In this document: one piece after another, positions 17,373-27,340 of the stretch
How the letters are laid out: each line of letters starts with the position of its first letter
Position numbering within the stretch: the stretch's first letter is position 1
NCBI GenBank assembly: GCA_018268465.1
Contig: JAFDWN010000048.1
Span: 18,158 to 82,157 of the forward strand
DNA length: 64,000 nucleotides
Origin: Actinomycetota bacterium
GTDB taxonomy: Bacteria > Actinomycetota > Actinomycetes > Mycobacteriales > Mycobacteriaceae
Direction: 5' to 3'
Made by a program: the position numbers and the translations under genes
Notes under the pieces: generated by a model
Database searches by the model: none
The model's input: the letters and a program-made list of their open reading frames with translations, nothing else
Told to the model about the DNA's origin: nothing

Positions 17373-17412
17373 CGCGGGCGCGGCACGCTACTCGCTCTGC
17401 TCCCGCGTCACG
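17368..17412. terminator. Bidirectional hairpin spanning convergent gene ends
   Basis: CGTGACGCGGG (17368-17378) is fully complementary to CCCGCGTCACG (17402-17412). The stem includes the ends of both convergent genes, with a 23-nt loop. Confidence 0.5.
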
Positions 17413-17747
17413 TCCTTGATCCACGTCAGTCCCTTCACGGCCTGGGGCCAGCCCAGGGTGGTCGCCGCCAGCAGTGCCACGTGTTCGAGTTCGGCGGCGG
17501 ACAGCCCCTCGGCAAGGCCCCGGCGGCAGTGCGAATGGACGGCGCCGCGGGAGTTGGCACCGATGGCGATCGCCAGGTGGACGAGCCGTTTGGTGTGTCC
17601 GTCGAGCGGACCGGCCTCGCCGAGCGCGGTGCCCAGCTGCTGGAGTGCGGCCCACACATCAGGGTGATCCTCGGCGATCTGGCGAGGCACCCGCGGCAGC
17701 GCGACTGCGGGGTTCTCGGACAACTCGGTGGGCAACGCTCGTTCCAT
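17388..17747 (-). CDS. Carboxymuconolactone decarboxylase (CMD/AhpD-like) family protein
   Basis: A 119-aa alpha-helical protein with the CMD core LDGHTKRLVHLAIAIGANSR and AVHSHCRRGLAEGLSAAELE. It has one cysteine at the AhpD active-site position instead of a CxxC pair, so a peroxidase role is doubtful and the activity is unassigned. ATG 17747 follows GAGGGA. It lies 158 nt downstream of the YdeP-type oxidoreductase on the same strand and may be co-transcribed. Confidence 0.8.
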   Translation of the reverse strand: MERALPTELSENPAVALPRVPRQIAEDHPDVWAALQQLGTALGEAGPLDGHTKRLVHLAIAIGANSRGAVHSHCRRGLAEGLSAAELEHVALLAATTLGWPQAVKGLTWIKDVTREQSE

Positions 17748-17905
17748 CGGATACTCCCTCGTTGGTGGACGTGCAGTCCCATTCTCCGGTGTCGGGCGAG
17801 GCGGTACTGGCGAATGAGCCGTCCGGTGGCAGACAGGTTGCACCGACAGTTCCGGCGCGGCGGGTGTCGCCGAAACACGTTGCCGCCGAACGGCTCAACC
17901 GATGT

Positions 17906-20239
17906 TCAGTCGACGGCGCGCAGACTCGTGGCGGCGCCGGCCAGCGCCTTGCGCTCGCTCACGGGTTCGAACCGCACGAACACCCCCTTGGACGTCGGCG
18001 TGTTGCTGACCTCGGCGACGCTGTCCAGCGGCACGAGCACGTTCGTCTCCGGATAGTACGACGCCGCGGACCCCCTGGATGCGGGATAGGAGACGATCCG
18101 GAAGCTCGGTGCGCGTCGCTCCACACCGTCCTCCCAGGTGCTCACCAGATCGACCATCTGCTGATCGGCCAGACCCAGTTCCTCGATGTCCGCGGGGTTC
18201 ATCAGGACGATGCGCCGCCCGTTCTTGATGCCGCGGTAGCGGTCGTTGCCGGTGTAGGGAATGGTGTTCCATTGGTCGTGCGAGCGCATTGTCTGCAGGA
18301 CGAGGTGGCCTTCGGGCGCCTCGATCCGGTCGAACGTGTTGCGGGTGAACTCCGCCTTACCCGACGCCGTGGCGAACTGATACGCGTTGACGGGGTTGGG
18401 CAGCAGGAAGCCGCCCGGCACCCGCACCCGGGTGTTGAAGTCGGCGAATCCCGGCACGACGCGTGCGATCGCATCGCGGACGAGGTCGTAGTCGGCTTCG
18501 TACTCGTCCCAGGGGATCTGCGGGGTGTCGCCGAGTGTCTGCCGCGCGAGCCGGCATACGATCGCCACCTCGCTGAGCAGGTCGGGGGAGGCGGGTTTCA
18601 ACCGGCCGTGCGACTGGTGGACGATGCTCATCGAATCCTCGACCGTGACGAATTGTTCGCCCGCGGCCTGGATGTCGCGGTCGCTGCGGCCCAGGGTCGG
18701 CAGGATCAGCGCGGTATCGCCGCACACCGCGTGCGACAGGTTGAGTTTGGTCGAAACATGCGCGGTCAGGCGGCAGTTGCGCATGGCCCGCTCGGTGACC
18801 TCGCTGTCGGGCGTCGCGCGGACGAAGTTGCCCGCGAAGCCCATGAAGAACTTGGCGCGCCCGTCGCGCATGGCCCGGATCGAGTCGACGGCGTCCAGTC
18901 CGTGCTTGGTCGGCGGAGTGAAGGCGAACTCACGTTCCAGCGAATCCAGGAAGGACTGAGGCATCTTCTCCCAGATGCCCATCGTGCGATCGCCCTGCAC
19001 GTTGCTGTGGCCACGGACCGGACAGACACCTGTTCCCGGGCGGCCCAGGTTGCCCCGCAGCATCAGGAAGTTCACGATCTCGCGGACCGTCGGGACGCCG
19101 TACTTCTGCTGGGTCACCCCCATCGCCCAGCACACGACGATCTTCTTGCTGACGAGCACGCGTTCCATCGCGCGTTCGATCTCCTCGGACGAAAGTCCCG
19201 TCGCCTCAAGGACATCGCGCCACGCGATCTGTCGGGCGTGCTCGGTGAATTCGGCGAACCCGGAGGTGTGGGCGTTGATGAAGTCGTGGTCGAGGACCGT
19301 GCCCGGCGCGGCGGCTTCGGCCTTGAGCAGCAGCGCGTTGAAGGCCTGGAACAGGGCGAGATCACCGCACGGCTTGACGAGCATGAACTGATCGGCGAGC
19401 GCGGTGCCGCGCCCGAGCACTCCGCTGACCTTCTGCGGGTTCTTGAAGCGCTTGAGCCCGGCCTCCGGCAGCGTGTTGACGGCGATGATGTGCCCGCCGT
19501 TGCGTTTGGTCCGCTCCAGCGCCGAGAGCATCCGGGGCATATTCGTGCCGGGGTTGATCCCCACGACGAAGACGAGATCGGCGTGCTCGAGGTCGTCGAG
19601 GCTGACGCTGCCCTTGCCGACGCCCAGCGTCTGGTTCAGCCCCGATCCGCTCGACTCGTGGCACATGTTGCTGCAGTCGGGCAGGTTGTTGGTGCCGTAC
19701 GCCCTGGCGAACAGCTGCAGCAGGAACGCCGCCTCATTGCTGAGCCGGCCCGACGTGTAGAACAGCGCCTCGTCGGGGGAGTCCAGGCCGCGCAGTTCGG
19801 TGGCGAGCACCTCGAACGCCTCGTCCCAGCGGATCGGTTCGTAGTGGTCCGATCCCGGCCACTTGACCATCGGCTCGGTGAGCCGGCCCTGGTCGTTGAG
19901 CCAGGTGTCGGTCTTCGTCGCCAGGGCCGAGACCGAATGCTCGCGGAAGAACTCCCGGGTGATCCGCCGGGTGGTCGCTTCGTCGTTGATGTGCTTGGCG
20001 CCGTTCTCGCAGTATTCGTTGCGAGTGCGTTTACCGGGCTCGTGTTCGGGCCACGCGCATCCGGGGCAGTCGATCCCGTTGGCCTGGTTGATGTTCAGCA
20101 GGTTGATCGCGGTGCGGCGCAACGATGTCTGGTGCAGCGAGAATTCCAGCGCATGCATGACCGCAGGTATGCCGGCGGCCCATTCCTTGGGTGGCGTGAC
20201 CTCAAGGCGCTCGTCGCTGGGAACCTCGGGTGCGGTCAT
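17906..20239 (-). CDS. FdhF/YdeP family molybdopterin oxidoreductase
   Basis: A 777-aa molybdopterin (bis-MGD) oxidoreductase of the YdeP branch related to formate dehydrogenase alpha. An N-terminal Fe-S motif has Cys58, Cys61 and Cys77 in GIDCPGCAWPEHEP/EYCENGAK. NLPDCSNMCHESSGSGLNQT follows, with Cys as likely Mo ligand, then VFVVGINPGTNMPRML and a C-terminal dinucleotide-binding domain. The family's true substrate and electron acceptor are uncertain; formate is plausible here because of the setting. I chose ATG 20239 (MTAPEVPSDE), preceded by AAAGG; the frame is open to 20326. The LysR-type box at 20407 lies upstream. Confidence 0.85.
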   Translation of the reverse strand: MTAPEVPSDERLEVTPPKEWAAGIPAVMHALEFSLHQTSLRRTAINLLNINQANGIDCPGCAWPEHEPGKRTRNEYCENGAKHINDEATTRRITREFFREHSVSALATKTDTWLNDQGRLTEPMVKWPGSDHYEPIRWDEAFEVLATELRGLDSPDEALFYTSGRLSNEAAFLLQLFARAYGTNNLPDCSNMCHESSGSGLNQTLGVGKGSVSLDDLEHADLVFVVGINPGTNMPRMLSALERTKRNGGHIIAVNTLPEAGLKRFKNPQKVSGVLGRGTALADQFMLVKPCGDLALFQAFNALLLKAEAAAPGTVLDHDFINAHTSGFAEFTEHARQIAWRDVLEATGLSSEEIERAMERVLVSKKIVVCWAMGVTQQKYGVPTVREIVNFLMLRGNLGRPGTGVCPVRGHSNVQGDRTMGIWEKMPQSFLDSLEREFAFTPPTKHGLDAVDSIRAMRDGRAKFFMGFAGNFVRATPDSEVTERAMRNCRLTAHVSTKLNLSHAVCGDTALILPTLGRSDRDIQAAGEQFVTVEDSMSIVHQSHGRLKPASPDLLSEVAIVCRLARQTLGDTPQIPWDEYEADYDLVRDAIARVVPGFADFNTRVRVPGGFLLPNPVNAYQFATASGKAEFTRNTFDRIEAPEGHLVLQTMRSHDQWNTIPYTGNDRYRGIKNGRRIVLMNPADIEELGLADQQMVDLVSTWEDGVERRAPSFRIVSYPASRGSAASYYPETNVLVPLDSVAEVSNTPTSKGVFVRFEPVSERKALAGAATSLRAVD

Positions 20240-20406
20240 CGAAGCTGGCCTTTCTGCTTGTGCAGGCACATGGGCTATCGCCGCCGCCGGAGCGGTCGGC
20301 CTGTCCTGCGGTGTCGGCCTACCCATATACCCGGTATGCCAGGGGCTGTCACCTTCAATGTTCGCCCGTAACCTGGCAAAGAGTCCAACTGCCGTCGCTT
20401 ACCGGC

Positions 20407-20425
20407 TGATAGATGAGAGTTATCA
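20407..20425. promoter_or_regulatory. LysR-type box TGATA-N9-TATCA
   Basis: TGATAGATGAGAGTTATCA is a dyad with the T-N11-A geometry of LysR targets, centred about 177 nt upstream of the YdeP-type gene. The same arrangement occurs at 25408-25426 before oxc. Confidence 0.55.
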
Positions 20426-20516
20426 CGCCTACGCGCGCCCGTCGCGAATACGGTCCGCCGCCGCCGTCGGTCGGGGCGTTTGCGGCGATGCCGGCGGGCC
20501 GCCCGGGGGTGACGAA

Positions 20517-20762
20517 TTACGAAGCAGCGTAGCCGTAGTACCCCGCGGCGATCGCGTCGACCCATGCGTGAACCGTTGCCGCAGTGCCGTGGACTTCGGT
20601 CTTGACGTGCATTTCGGGTGTGTAGTGGGTGCCCACGAAGCGGCCCAGTTCGACGTCGACACGCAACAGGGATCCGTCGGAGAGCCGGTGGTGGCCGGTG
20701 TGCATCGGGATCGCCCGATCGGTAGTGCCGACCGGTAATCCGGGAATCTGAATGTGTCGCAT
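20517..20762 (-). CDS. Small protein of unknown function (81 aa)
   Basis: An 81-aa protein starting MRHIQIPGLPVGTTDRAIPM and ending DAIAAGYYGYAAS. It has no membrane segment or cysteine and five histidines. I do not recognise the family. ATG 20762 follows an AGGTGGTGATC stretch. A degenerate island palindrome (20793-20805) lies 30 nt upstream, the spacing seen for the sulfatase and fds promoters, so it is a candidate member of the oxalate regulon. The open frame to 20915 crosses that site and is not used. Confidence 0.55.
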   Translation of the reverse strand: MRHIQIPGLPVGTTDRAIPMHTGHHRLSDGSLLRVDVELGRFVGTHYTPEMHVKTEVHGTAATVHAWVDAIAAGYYGYAAS

Positions 20763-20792
20763 CCTGATCACCACCTGCGGAGGTCCAGTAGT

Positions 20793-20805
20793 GAAGACAG
20801 TATAC
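20793..20805. promoter_or_regulatory. Degenerate GntR-type palindrome
   Basis: GAAGACAGTATAC matches the consensus at 9 of 12 fixed positions and lies 30 nt upstream of the 81-aa gene. One arm is good, the other weak. Confidence 0.4.
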
Positions 20806-21018
20806 AGAATCCAGGATGTGATGCAAGACACGTCGGCGGGTGTGGTAACGCCGCCTTTCCGGATCGGATTCTCCGGGTCTCGCGTGCGGGTCATGCGATG
20901 CGCCCAGGCGTGCACGACCCCGGTGCGGACGGGGAGGGTATGGCCGGCCGCGGACCGGGCGGCGTCTCCCCCGGATGGGGGATTACGGCCGCCAGGCGTT
21001 TACTCGCCGTGATCTATC

Positions 21019-21031
21019 GCATACTGTATGC
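21019..21031. promoter_or_regulatory. GntR-type palindrome, perfect copy (panE2-pyk promoter)
   Basis: GCATACTGTATGC, identical to the copy at 15231, lies 132 nt upstream of the ketopantoate-reductase-family gene. The rest of the 20763-21163 gap holds no credible gene. Confidence 0.85.
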
Positions 21032-21131
21032 ACCGATGGGCTCGCCCAACCGCGGTCGCAATCCGGTGGGCCCCCGCTGTTCCGGCGCATGTCAGAGTGC
21101 CGGCGGCGAGGCTGAACAGCAGATCACCAGT

Positions 21132-21145
21132 GCATAACTGTATGC
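21132..21145. promoter_or_regulatory. GntR-type palindrome with one inserted base
   Basis: GCATAACTGTATGC has both arms but an extra A, and lies 18 nt before the GTG at 21164. It may be a second, weaker site for the same promoter. Confidence 0.5.
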
Positions 21146-21163
21146 CCTTGGAAGGGAGTGACC

Positions 21164-22186
21164 GTGAAGATTGCAGTCGTCGGAGCCGGAGCGATCGGCG
21201 CCTACTGGGGCGCGGCATTGCAGCGCGGCGGTGCGGAGGTGCACCTCATCGCGCGTAAGGCGCACCTGCAGGCAATGCGGGAGAACGGTGTCCGGGTGCT
21301 CAGCGACCGCGGCGATTTCACGGCCTACCCCCATGCCACGGACAACCCCCATGACATCGGGCCCGTCGACTATGTCTTCCTCGGGCTCAAGGCCCACAGC
21401 TACCCGACGTGCGGACCGCTGGTGGAGCCGCTCCTGGGCGAGCACACCGCGGTGCTCCCCGCCCAGAACGGCATTCCGTGGTGGTACTTCCACGAGCTGG
21501 ACGGCCCGTACCGCGGTCACCGCATCGAGGCCGTCGACCCGGGCGGCGCCACCAGCGCCGTGCTGTCACCCGAGCGCGCGATCGGCTGCGTGGTGTATCC
21601 GGCCACGACCATCGAGGCGCCCGGGGTGATCCGTCATATCGAGGGCACCCGATTCTCGATCGGCGAACCGTCCGGCGAGATCTCCGCGCGGTGCACCGCC
21701 CTGAGCGAGGCCATGATCGCCGGCGGCCTCAAGGCGCCCGTGGAAGCCGATCTGCGCAAGGACATCTGGATCAAGCTGATGGGCAACGTCGCCTTCAACC
21801 CGCTCAGCGCCCTCACCCGCGCCACCATGGTCGAGATCTGCCAGAACCAGAACACCCGCCAGGTGGTCGTCCAGCTCATGGAAGAGACGCTGGACATCGC
21901 GGCCCGCGTCGGTTGCACCCCCGACATCTCCATCGAGAAGCGGCTGCGGGGCGCCGAGGGCGTGGGTCACCACAAGACCTCGATGCTGCAGGACCTGGAG
22001 GCCGGCAAGGAGCTCGAGCTCGGCCCCATCGTGACGGCGGTCGTCGAGATGGCCGACCTGACCGGCGCGCCCGCTCCTACCCTGCGGACCGTTCACGCCG
22101 CCACCGATCTGCTGTCGCGCACGGCGATCCCGGCCGCCGCGCCGGCCGCCACCCCCGAGCCGGCACCCGAGCCGGCGCTGCGCTGA
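21164..22186 (+). CDS. Ketopantoate reductase family protein, candidate oxalyl-CoA reductase (PanE2 type)
   Basis: A 340-aa protein with the NADP-binding motif VVGAGAIGAYWG at residues 4-15, the family segment DIWIKLMGNVAFNPLSALTR and a Pro/Ala-rich tail. In Methylobacterium extorquens a member of this family (PanE2) reduces oxalyl-CoA to glyoxylate. Sitting among oxc, frc and glyoxylate genes, and not near panB/panC, this gene probably does the same with NADPH; that is inferred. GTG 21164 is preferred over GTG 21158 because GGAAGGG is 7 nt away. It leads an operon with pyk, 32 nt downstream, behind two copies of the island palindrome. Confidence 0.8.
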   Translation: MKIAVVGAGAIGAYWGAALQRGGAEVHLIARKAHLQAMRENGVRVLSDRGDFTAYPHATDNPHDIGPVDYVFLGLKAHSYPTCGPLVEPLLGEHTAVLPAQNGIPWWYFHELDGPYRGHRIEAVDPGGATSAVLSPERAIGCVVYPATTIEAPGVIRHIEGTRFSIGEPSGEISARCTALSEAMIAGGLKAPVEADLRKDIWIKLMGNVAFNPLSALTRATMVEICQNQNTRQVVVQLMEETLDIAARVGCTPDISIEKRLRGAEGVGHHKTSMLQDLEAGKELELGPIVTAVVEMADLTGAPAPTLRTVHAATDLLSRTAIPAAAPAATPEPAPEPALR

Positions 22187-22218
22187 ACGAGCGAGCTGTC
22201 AGAGCCGAAAGGGACACC

Positions 22219-23640
<1,422 letters not shown>

Positions 23641-23661
23641 CGATCGTCGGGCGAAGAAGTG

Positions 23662-23692
23662 AGAAGGGGCCGGCGCTTCGCCGGCCCCTTCT
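23662..23692. terminator. Terminator hairpin between pyk and PAS gene
   Basis: AGAAGGGGCCGG pairs with CCGGCCCCTTCT across a 7-nt loop, 12 bp perfect. It sits between convergent genes and can serve both strands. Confidence 0.8.
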
Positions 23693-23714
23693 GCGTTACC
23701 TACTTCTGGTTTGC

Positions 23715-24197
23715 CTACTTCGCCTCGCGTTCGAGTTCGGCCAGCCGGCTGCGCAACGCCATCTCTGCGCTGCGCCGCTCGCTCACCTCACGCATGATCG
23801 CCGAGATCCCGACGATCGTGCCGGAGTGATCGCGCAACAGCGCGACGCTGAACTCGATCGACAGGCGGTGGCCGTCGCGGTGCAGCGCGGGCACGCTGAG
23901 CAGTTTGTCCCCGTATTTGGTCGTTCCGGTGGCCATGGTGTGGTCATAGCCCTTCCAGTGTCTGGCGCGTTGTTTCTCCGGGATGATCAGGTCGAGATTC
24001 TGTCCCAGAGCGTCAGCCGCGGTGAATCCGAAGATCCGGGTCGCGCCGTCGTTCCACAGCCGGATGATGCCGTCGGGGTCGGACACCACGATGGCCTCGG
24101 GGGACTCCTTGACCACCGCGGCGGCAAGCCAATCCCCGGAGACGCCGCCCGGGCTGTCGTTCGTCTCCACCGCGCTGTCGGTGTCAACCACTGCCAT
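23715..24197 (-). CDS. PAS-domain protein
   Basis: A 160-aa soluble protein consisting of one PAS domain (ESPEAIVVSDPDGIIRLWND, then FGFTAADALGQNLDLIIPE and TTKYGDKLLSVPALHRDGHR) and a C-terminal charged helix (RRSAEMALRSRLAELEREAK) likely to form a coiled coil. There is no kinase, cyclase or DNA-binding output domain, so it is a stand-alone sensor or partner subunit; the ligand is unknown. ATG 24197 follows GAAGGGAGC. It is divergent from the LysR gene with a degenerate island site between them. Confidence 0.85.
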   Translation of the reverse strand: MAVVDTDSAVETNDSPGGVSGDWLAAAVVKESPEAIVVSDPDGIIRLWNDGATRIFGFTAADALGQNLDLIIPEKQRARHWKGYDHTMATGTTKYGDKLLSVPALHRDGHRLSIEFSVALLRDHSGTIVGISAIMREVSERRSAEMALRSRLAELEREAK

Positions 24198-24284
24198 GTT
24201 CGCTCCCTTCTGTGTGTCACATCACATCAGATGTCTCCACGTGACTGGACATACACCCGGTGTGCGGCTAGCCTACGGGATAAC

Positions 24285-24297
24285 GAATACTGAATAC
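24285..24297. promoter_or_regulatory. Degenerate GntR-type palindrome (PAS-lysR gap)
   Basis: GAATACTGAATAC matches 9 of 12 fixed consensus positions, 59 nt before lysR and 87 nt before the PAS gene. It could also be part of a LysR autoregulatory site. Confidence 0.35.
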
Positions 24298-24356
24298 AAT
24301 GTCCGGTAGACTGCTCGACAGGCCGGCAACGGTGCGGAAGGCGAGGAGGACGACTC

Positions 24357-25346
24357 ATGCTGCTGCGTCAGCTCGAGTATTTCGTCGCGGTCTCGCGGGA
24401 ACGGCACTTCGCCCGCGCCGCCGAAACGTGCTACGTATCGCAGCCCGCGCTCTCCACGTCGATCGCCAAACTGGAACGCGAACTCAACGTCACGCTGATC
24501 AACCGCGGGCAGAACTTCGAAGGACTCACACCCGAGGGTGAGCGGCTGGTGGTGTGGGCCAAGCGGGTGCTCGCCGAGCACGACGCACTCAAGGCCGAGG
24601 CGGAAGCCATGCGGTCTGGAATCTCCGGGGTGCTGCGGCTGGGTACGGGGCCCACCGTGTCGACGACGACGGCGCTTCCCGTGGCCGCGTTCTGTGCGCT
24701 ACACCCCCTGGCCCGGGTGAAAGTCTGTTCGCGGCTGTCGTCGACCGAACTGCTGCGCCAGCTCCGCGACTTCGAATTGGACGCCGCCATTGCGCATTTC
24801 GGTCCCGACGACCAGTCGGGCCTGGAGGTGGTGCCGCTCTACGAGGAGCAGTACGTGCTGCTCGTCTCGGGCGAACAGCTCGTCCCCGCCGCGCGGACCA
24901 TCACGTGGGCCGAGGCCGCTCAGCTTCCGCTGGCCTTGCTGACGCCCGATATGCGATTCCGCCAGTTCATCGACAAGGCGTTCGCGAGCTCCGGGGCGGT
25001 TGCCATGCCTCAAGTGGAAACCGACTCCGTGGCTTCGCTTTACGCACACGTCGCCACCGGAGCGTGGGCAAGCGTGGTGCCACACACCTGGCTGCGGGAT
25101 ATGCCGGTGGCCGGCGCGGCGCGTGCGATCCGCCTGGTGGAACCCGACGCGAGGGCGCAGATCTCGATGGCCATCCACGCCGCGGGACCCGGATCGGTGG
25201 CCGCGCGGGCATTCCTCAACGTCGCGATGGCGACCGCGCTCGACGAAGTCTTCGAACTGAAACGTCAAGACCCCGTGGGCAATCGGCCGGGGTCGGGGAA
25301 ATCGGTTCCCGGCGGACAGGCAGTCGACGCAATGTCGATCGTGTGA
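24357..25346 (+). CDS. LysR family regulator, likely activator of oxc-frc
   Basis: A 329-aa LTTR. The N-terminal winged HTH spans about residues 1-60 (MLLRQLEYFVAVSRERHFAR, then AAETCYVSQPALSTSIAKLE), followed by a LysR substrate domain (ISGVLRLGTGPTVSTTTALP onwards) and a polar tail. ATG 24357 has GAGGAGGA upstream. It is directly upstream of oxc and on the same strand. The T-N11-A dyads at 25408 (oxc) and 20407 (YdeP-type gene) are its candidate targets; the effector, possibly oxalyl-CoA, oxalate or formate, is a guess. Confidence 0.88.
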   Translation: MLLRQLEYFVAVSRERHFARAAETCYVSQPALSTSIAKLERELNVTLINRGQNFEGLTPEGERLVVWAKRVLAEHDALKAEAEAMRSGISGVLRLGTGPTVSTTTALPVAAFCALHPLARVKVCSRLSSTELLRQLRDFELDAAIAHFGPDDQSGLEVVPLYEEQYVLLVSGEQLVPAARTITWAEAAQLPLALLTPDMRFRQFIDKAFASSGAVAMPQVETDSVASLYAHVATGAWASVVPHTWLRDMPVAGAARAIRLVEPDARAQISMAIHAAGPGSVAARAFLNVAMATALDEVFELKRQDPVGNRPGSGKSVPGGQAVDAMSIV

Positions 25347-25407
25347 CCGCATGCGTGCGGCGGGCGCTCCGGTGACTCGAACTCACGCGAAAAGAGTTGG
25401 GACATAG

Positions 25408-25426
25408 TGATAAACGGCAGTTATCG
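25408..25426. promoter_or_regulatory. LysR-type box TGATA-N9-TATCG before oxc
   Basis: TGATAAACGGCAGTTATCG shares arms and spacing with the box at 20407-20425. It is centred 106 nt upstream of the oxc ATG, a usual place for an LTTR activator site given a leader. Confidence 0.6.
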
Positions 25427-25522
25427 GGTCATTGGTGACAAGTCTTGGACGCACGTAGCCACGACCCGGAGAGTAAAGAAACAAGTTCAGGACAAGCGCT
25501 AACGCCAGGAAGGGCCCTCACC

Positions 25523-27256
25523 ATGACCATTGCTTCCATGCCGGACACGGAGGCGGGGCACGCCGAAGAGCCGCGTACCCTCACCGATGGCATCCATCTG
25601 GTCGTCGACGCACTGAAGCTCAACGATGTCCACACCATCTACGGTGTGGTCGGCATTCCGATCACCGACCTGGCCCGGGTGGCCCAGGGTTCGGGCATTC
25701 GCTACATCGGGTTCCGCCACGAGAGCGACGCGGCACACGCCGCCGCCGCCGCCGGATTCCTCACCAAGAAGCCGGGCATCTGCCTGACGGTATCGGCCCC
25801 CGGCTTCCTCAACGGTCTGGTCGGGCTGGCCAACGCCACCACCAACTGCTTCCCGATGATCCAGATCTCCGGGTCCAGCGAGCGTCACATCGTCGACCTG
25901 CAGCGCGGTGACTACGAAGAGATGGACCAGCTCGCCGCTGCCAAGCCGTTCTGCAAGGCGGCCTACCGCATCTCGCGTGCCGAGGACATCGGCCGCGGTA
26001 TCGCCCGTGCGATCCGCACGGCGGTGTCCGGCCGTCCCGGCGGCGTGTACCTCGACATCCCGGCCGCCGTGCTCGGTGAGGTCGTCGACGCGGTCGAGTA
26101 CGCCAAGACCCTGTGGAAGGTCGTCGACCCCGCACCCAAGCAGCTGCCCGACACCGAATCCGTCGATCGCGCTCTGGAACTGCTCGCCGGCGCCAAGCGC
26201 CCGCTGATCGTGCTCGGCAAGGGTGCCGCCTACGCGCAGGTCGACGAGACCATCCGGGAGTTCGTCGAGTCCACCGGCCTGCCCTACGTGCCGATGTCGA
26301 TGGCCAAGGGTCTGCTGCCCGACGACCATCCGCAGTCGGCCGCCACCGCTCGGTCGCTTGCGCTGAAGAAGGCCGACGTCGTCATGTTGATCGGCGCCCG
26401 CCTGAACTGGCTGCTCGGCCACGGCGACGCACCGCAGTGGAATCCGGATGCCAAGTTCATCCAGGTCGACATCGCCGCCGCCGAGATGGACAGCAACCAG
26501 CCGATCGCGGCTCCGCTGGTCGGTGACATCGGCTCGGTGCTCGAGGCGCTCAACGAGCGTGCCAAGCCCGGCCAGATCACCGCCCCGGTGGAGTGGCGCG
26601 AAGAGCTCGCCGGACGCTCGGCCCAGAACATCGGCAAGATGGCGGGCCGCCTGGAGGCCGCGCAGACCGCGCACCCGATGAAGTTCCTCGGCGCACTGCA
26701 GGCCATCCGCGACGTCCTCAAGGACAACCCGCAGGCCTACGTGGTCAACGAGGGTGCCAACGCACTCGACCTGGCACGCAACACCATCCCCATGTCGGTG
26801 CCGCGGCACCGGTTGGACAGCGGTACGTGGGGCGTGATGGGCATCGGCATGGGTTACGCGATCGCCACCGCCGTCGAGACCGGCGAGCCGGTCATCGCGA
26901 TCGAGGGTGACAGCGCATTCGGCTTCAGCGGTATGGAGCTGGAGGCGGTCTGCCGCTACAACCTGCCGATCGTCACGGTGATCCTCAACAACAGCGGTGT
27001 GTACCGCGGTGACGACGCCTCGCCCAACGGCGATCCCGCGCCGACCGCGCTGCGGGCCCGGCACGAGTACATGATCAAGGCCTTCGGCGGCAAGGGCTAC
27101 CAGGCGACCACCCCGCAGGAGGTGGCCGAGGCCCTGCGCGAGGCACTGGCCTCCGGACGCCCCGCGCTGATCGACTGCGTGATCGACCCGTCCGACGGCA
27201 CCGAGAGCGGCAACATCGCCCACCTCAACCCCAAGGGCATCACCGTCCCTCACTGA
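25523..27256 (+). CDS. oxc: Oxalyl-CoA decarboxylase
   Basis: A 577-aa thiamine-diphosphate enzyme close to the 568-aa Oxalobacter protein. It converts oxalyl-CoA to formyl-CoA and CO2. Visible features are the cofactor glutamate Glu67 in GFRHESDAAHAA and the ThDP/Mg motif from Gly462-Asp463-Ser464 (GDSAFGFSGMELEAV) through NLPIVTVILNNSGVY. The near-terminal residues DDASPNGDPAPTALRARHEY also fit OXC. ATG 25523 follows AGGAAGG; a longer frame from 25445 lacks a ribosome site. It forms an operon with frc 84 nt downstream and lacks the GntR palindrome. Confidence 0.96.
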   Translation: MTIASMPDTEAGHAEEPRTLTDGIHLVVDALKLNDVHTIYGVVGIPITDLARVAQGSGIRYIGFRHESDAAHAAAAAGFLTKKPGICLTVSAPGFLNGLVGLANATTNCFPMIQISGSSERHIVDLQRGDYEEMDQLAAAKPFCKAAYRISRAEDIGRGIARAIRTAVSGRPGGVYLDIPAAVLGEVVDAVEYAKTLWKVVDPAPKQLPDTESVDRALELLAGAKRPLIVLGKGAAYAQVDETIREFVESTGLPYVPMSMAKGLLPDDHPQSAATARSLALKKADVVMLIGARLNWLLGHGDAPQWNPDAKFIQVDIAAAEMDSNQPIAAPLVGDIGSVLEALNERAKPGQITAPVEWREELAGRSAQNIGKMAGRLEAAQTAHPMKFLGALQAIRDVLKDNPQAYVVNEGANALDLARNTIPMSVPRHRLDSGTWGVMGIGMGYAIATAVETGEPVIAIEGDSAFGFSGMELEAVCRYNLPIVTVILNNSGVYRGDDASPNGDPAPTALRARHEYMIKAFGGKGYQATTPQEVAEALREALASGRPALIDCVIDPSDGTESGNIAHLNPKGITVPH

Positions 27257-27340
27257 TCCGGACGCAGCGGTCGAAAACCGTTGCACCACAACAGACGACA
27301 AAAAGTGCAGACGACGAACACAAAGGAAAGGAAAAACGCG

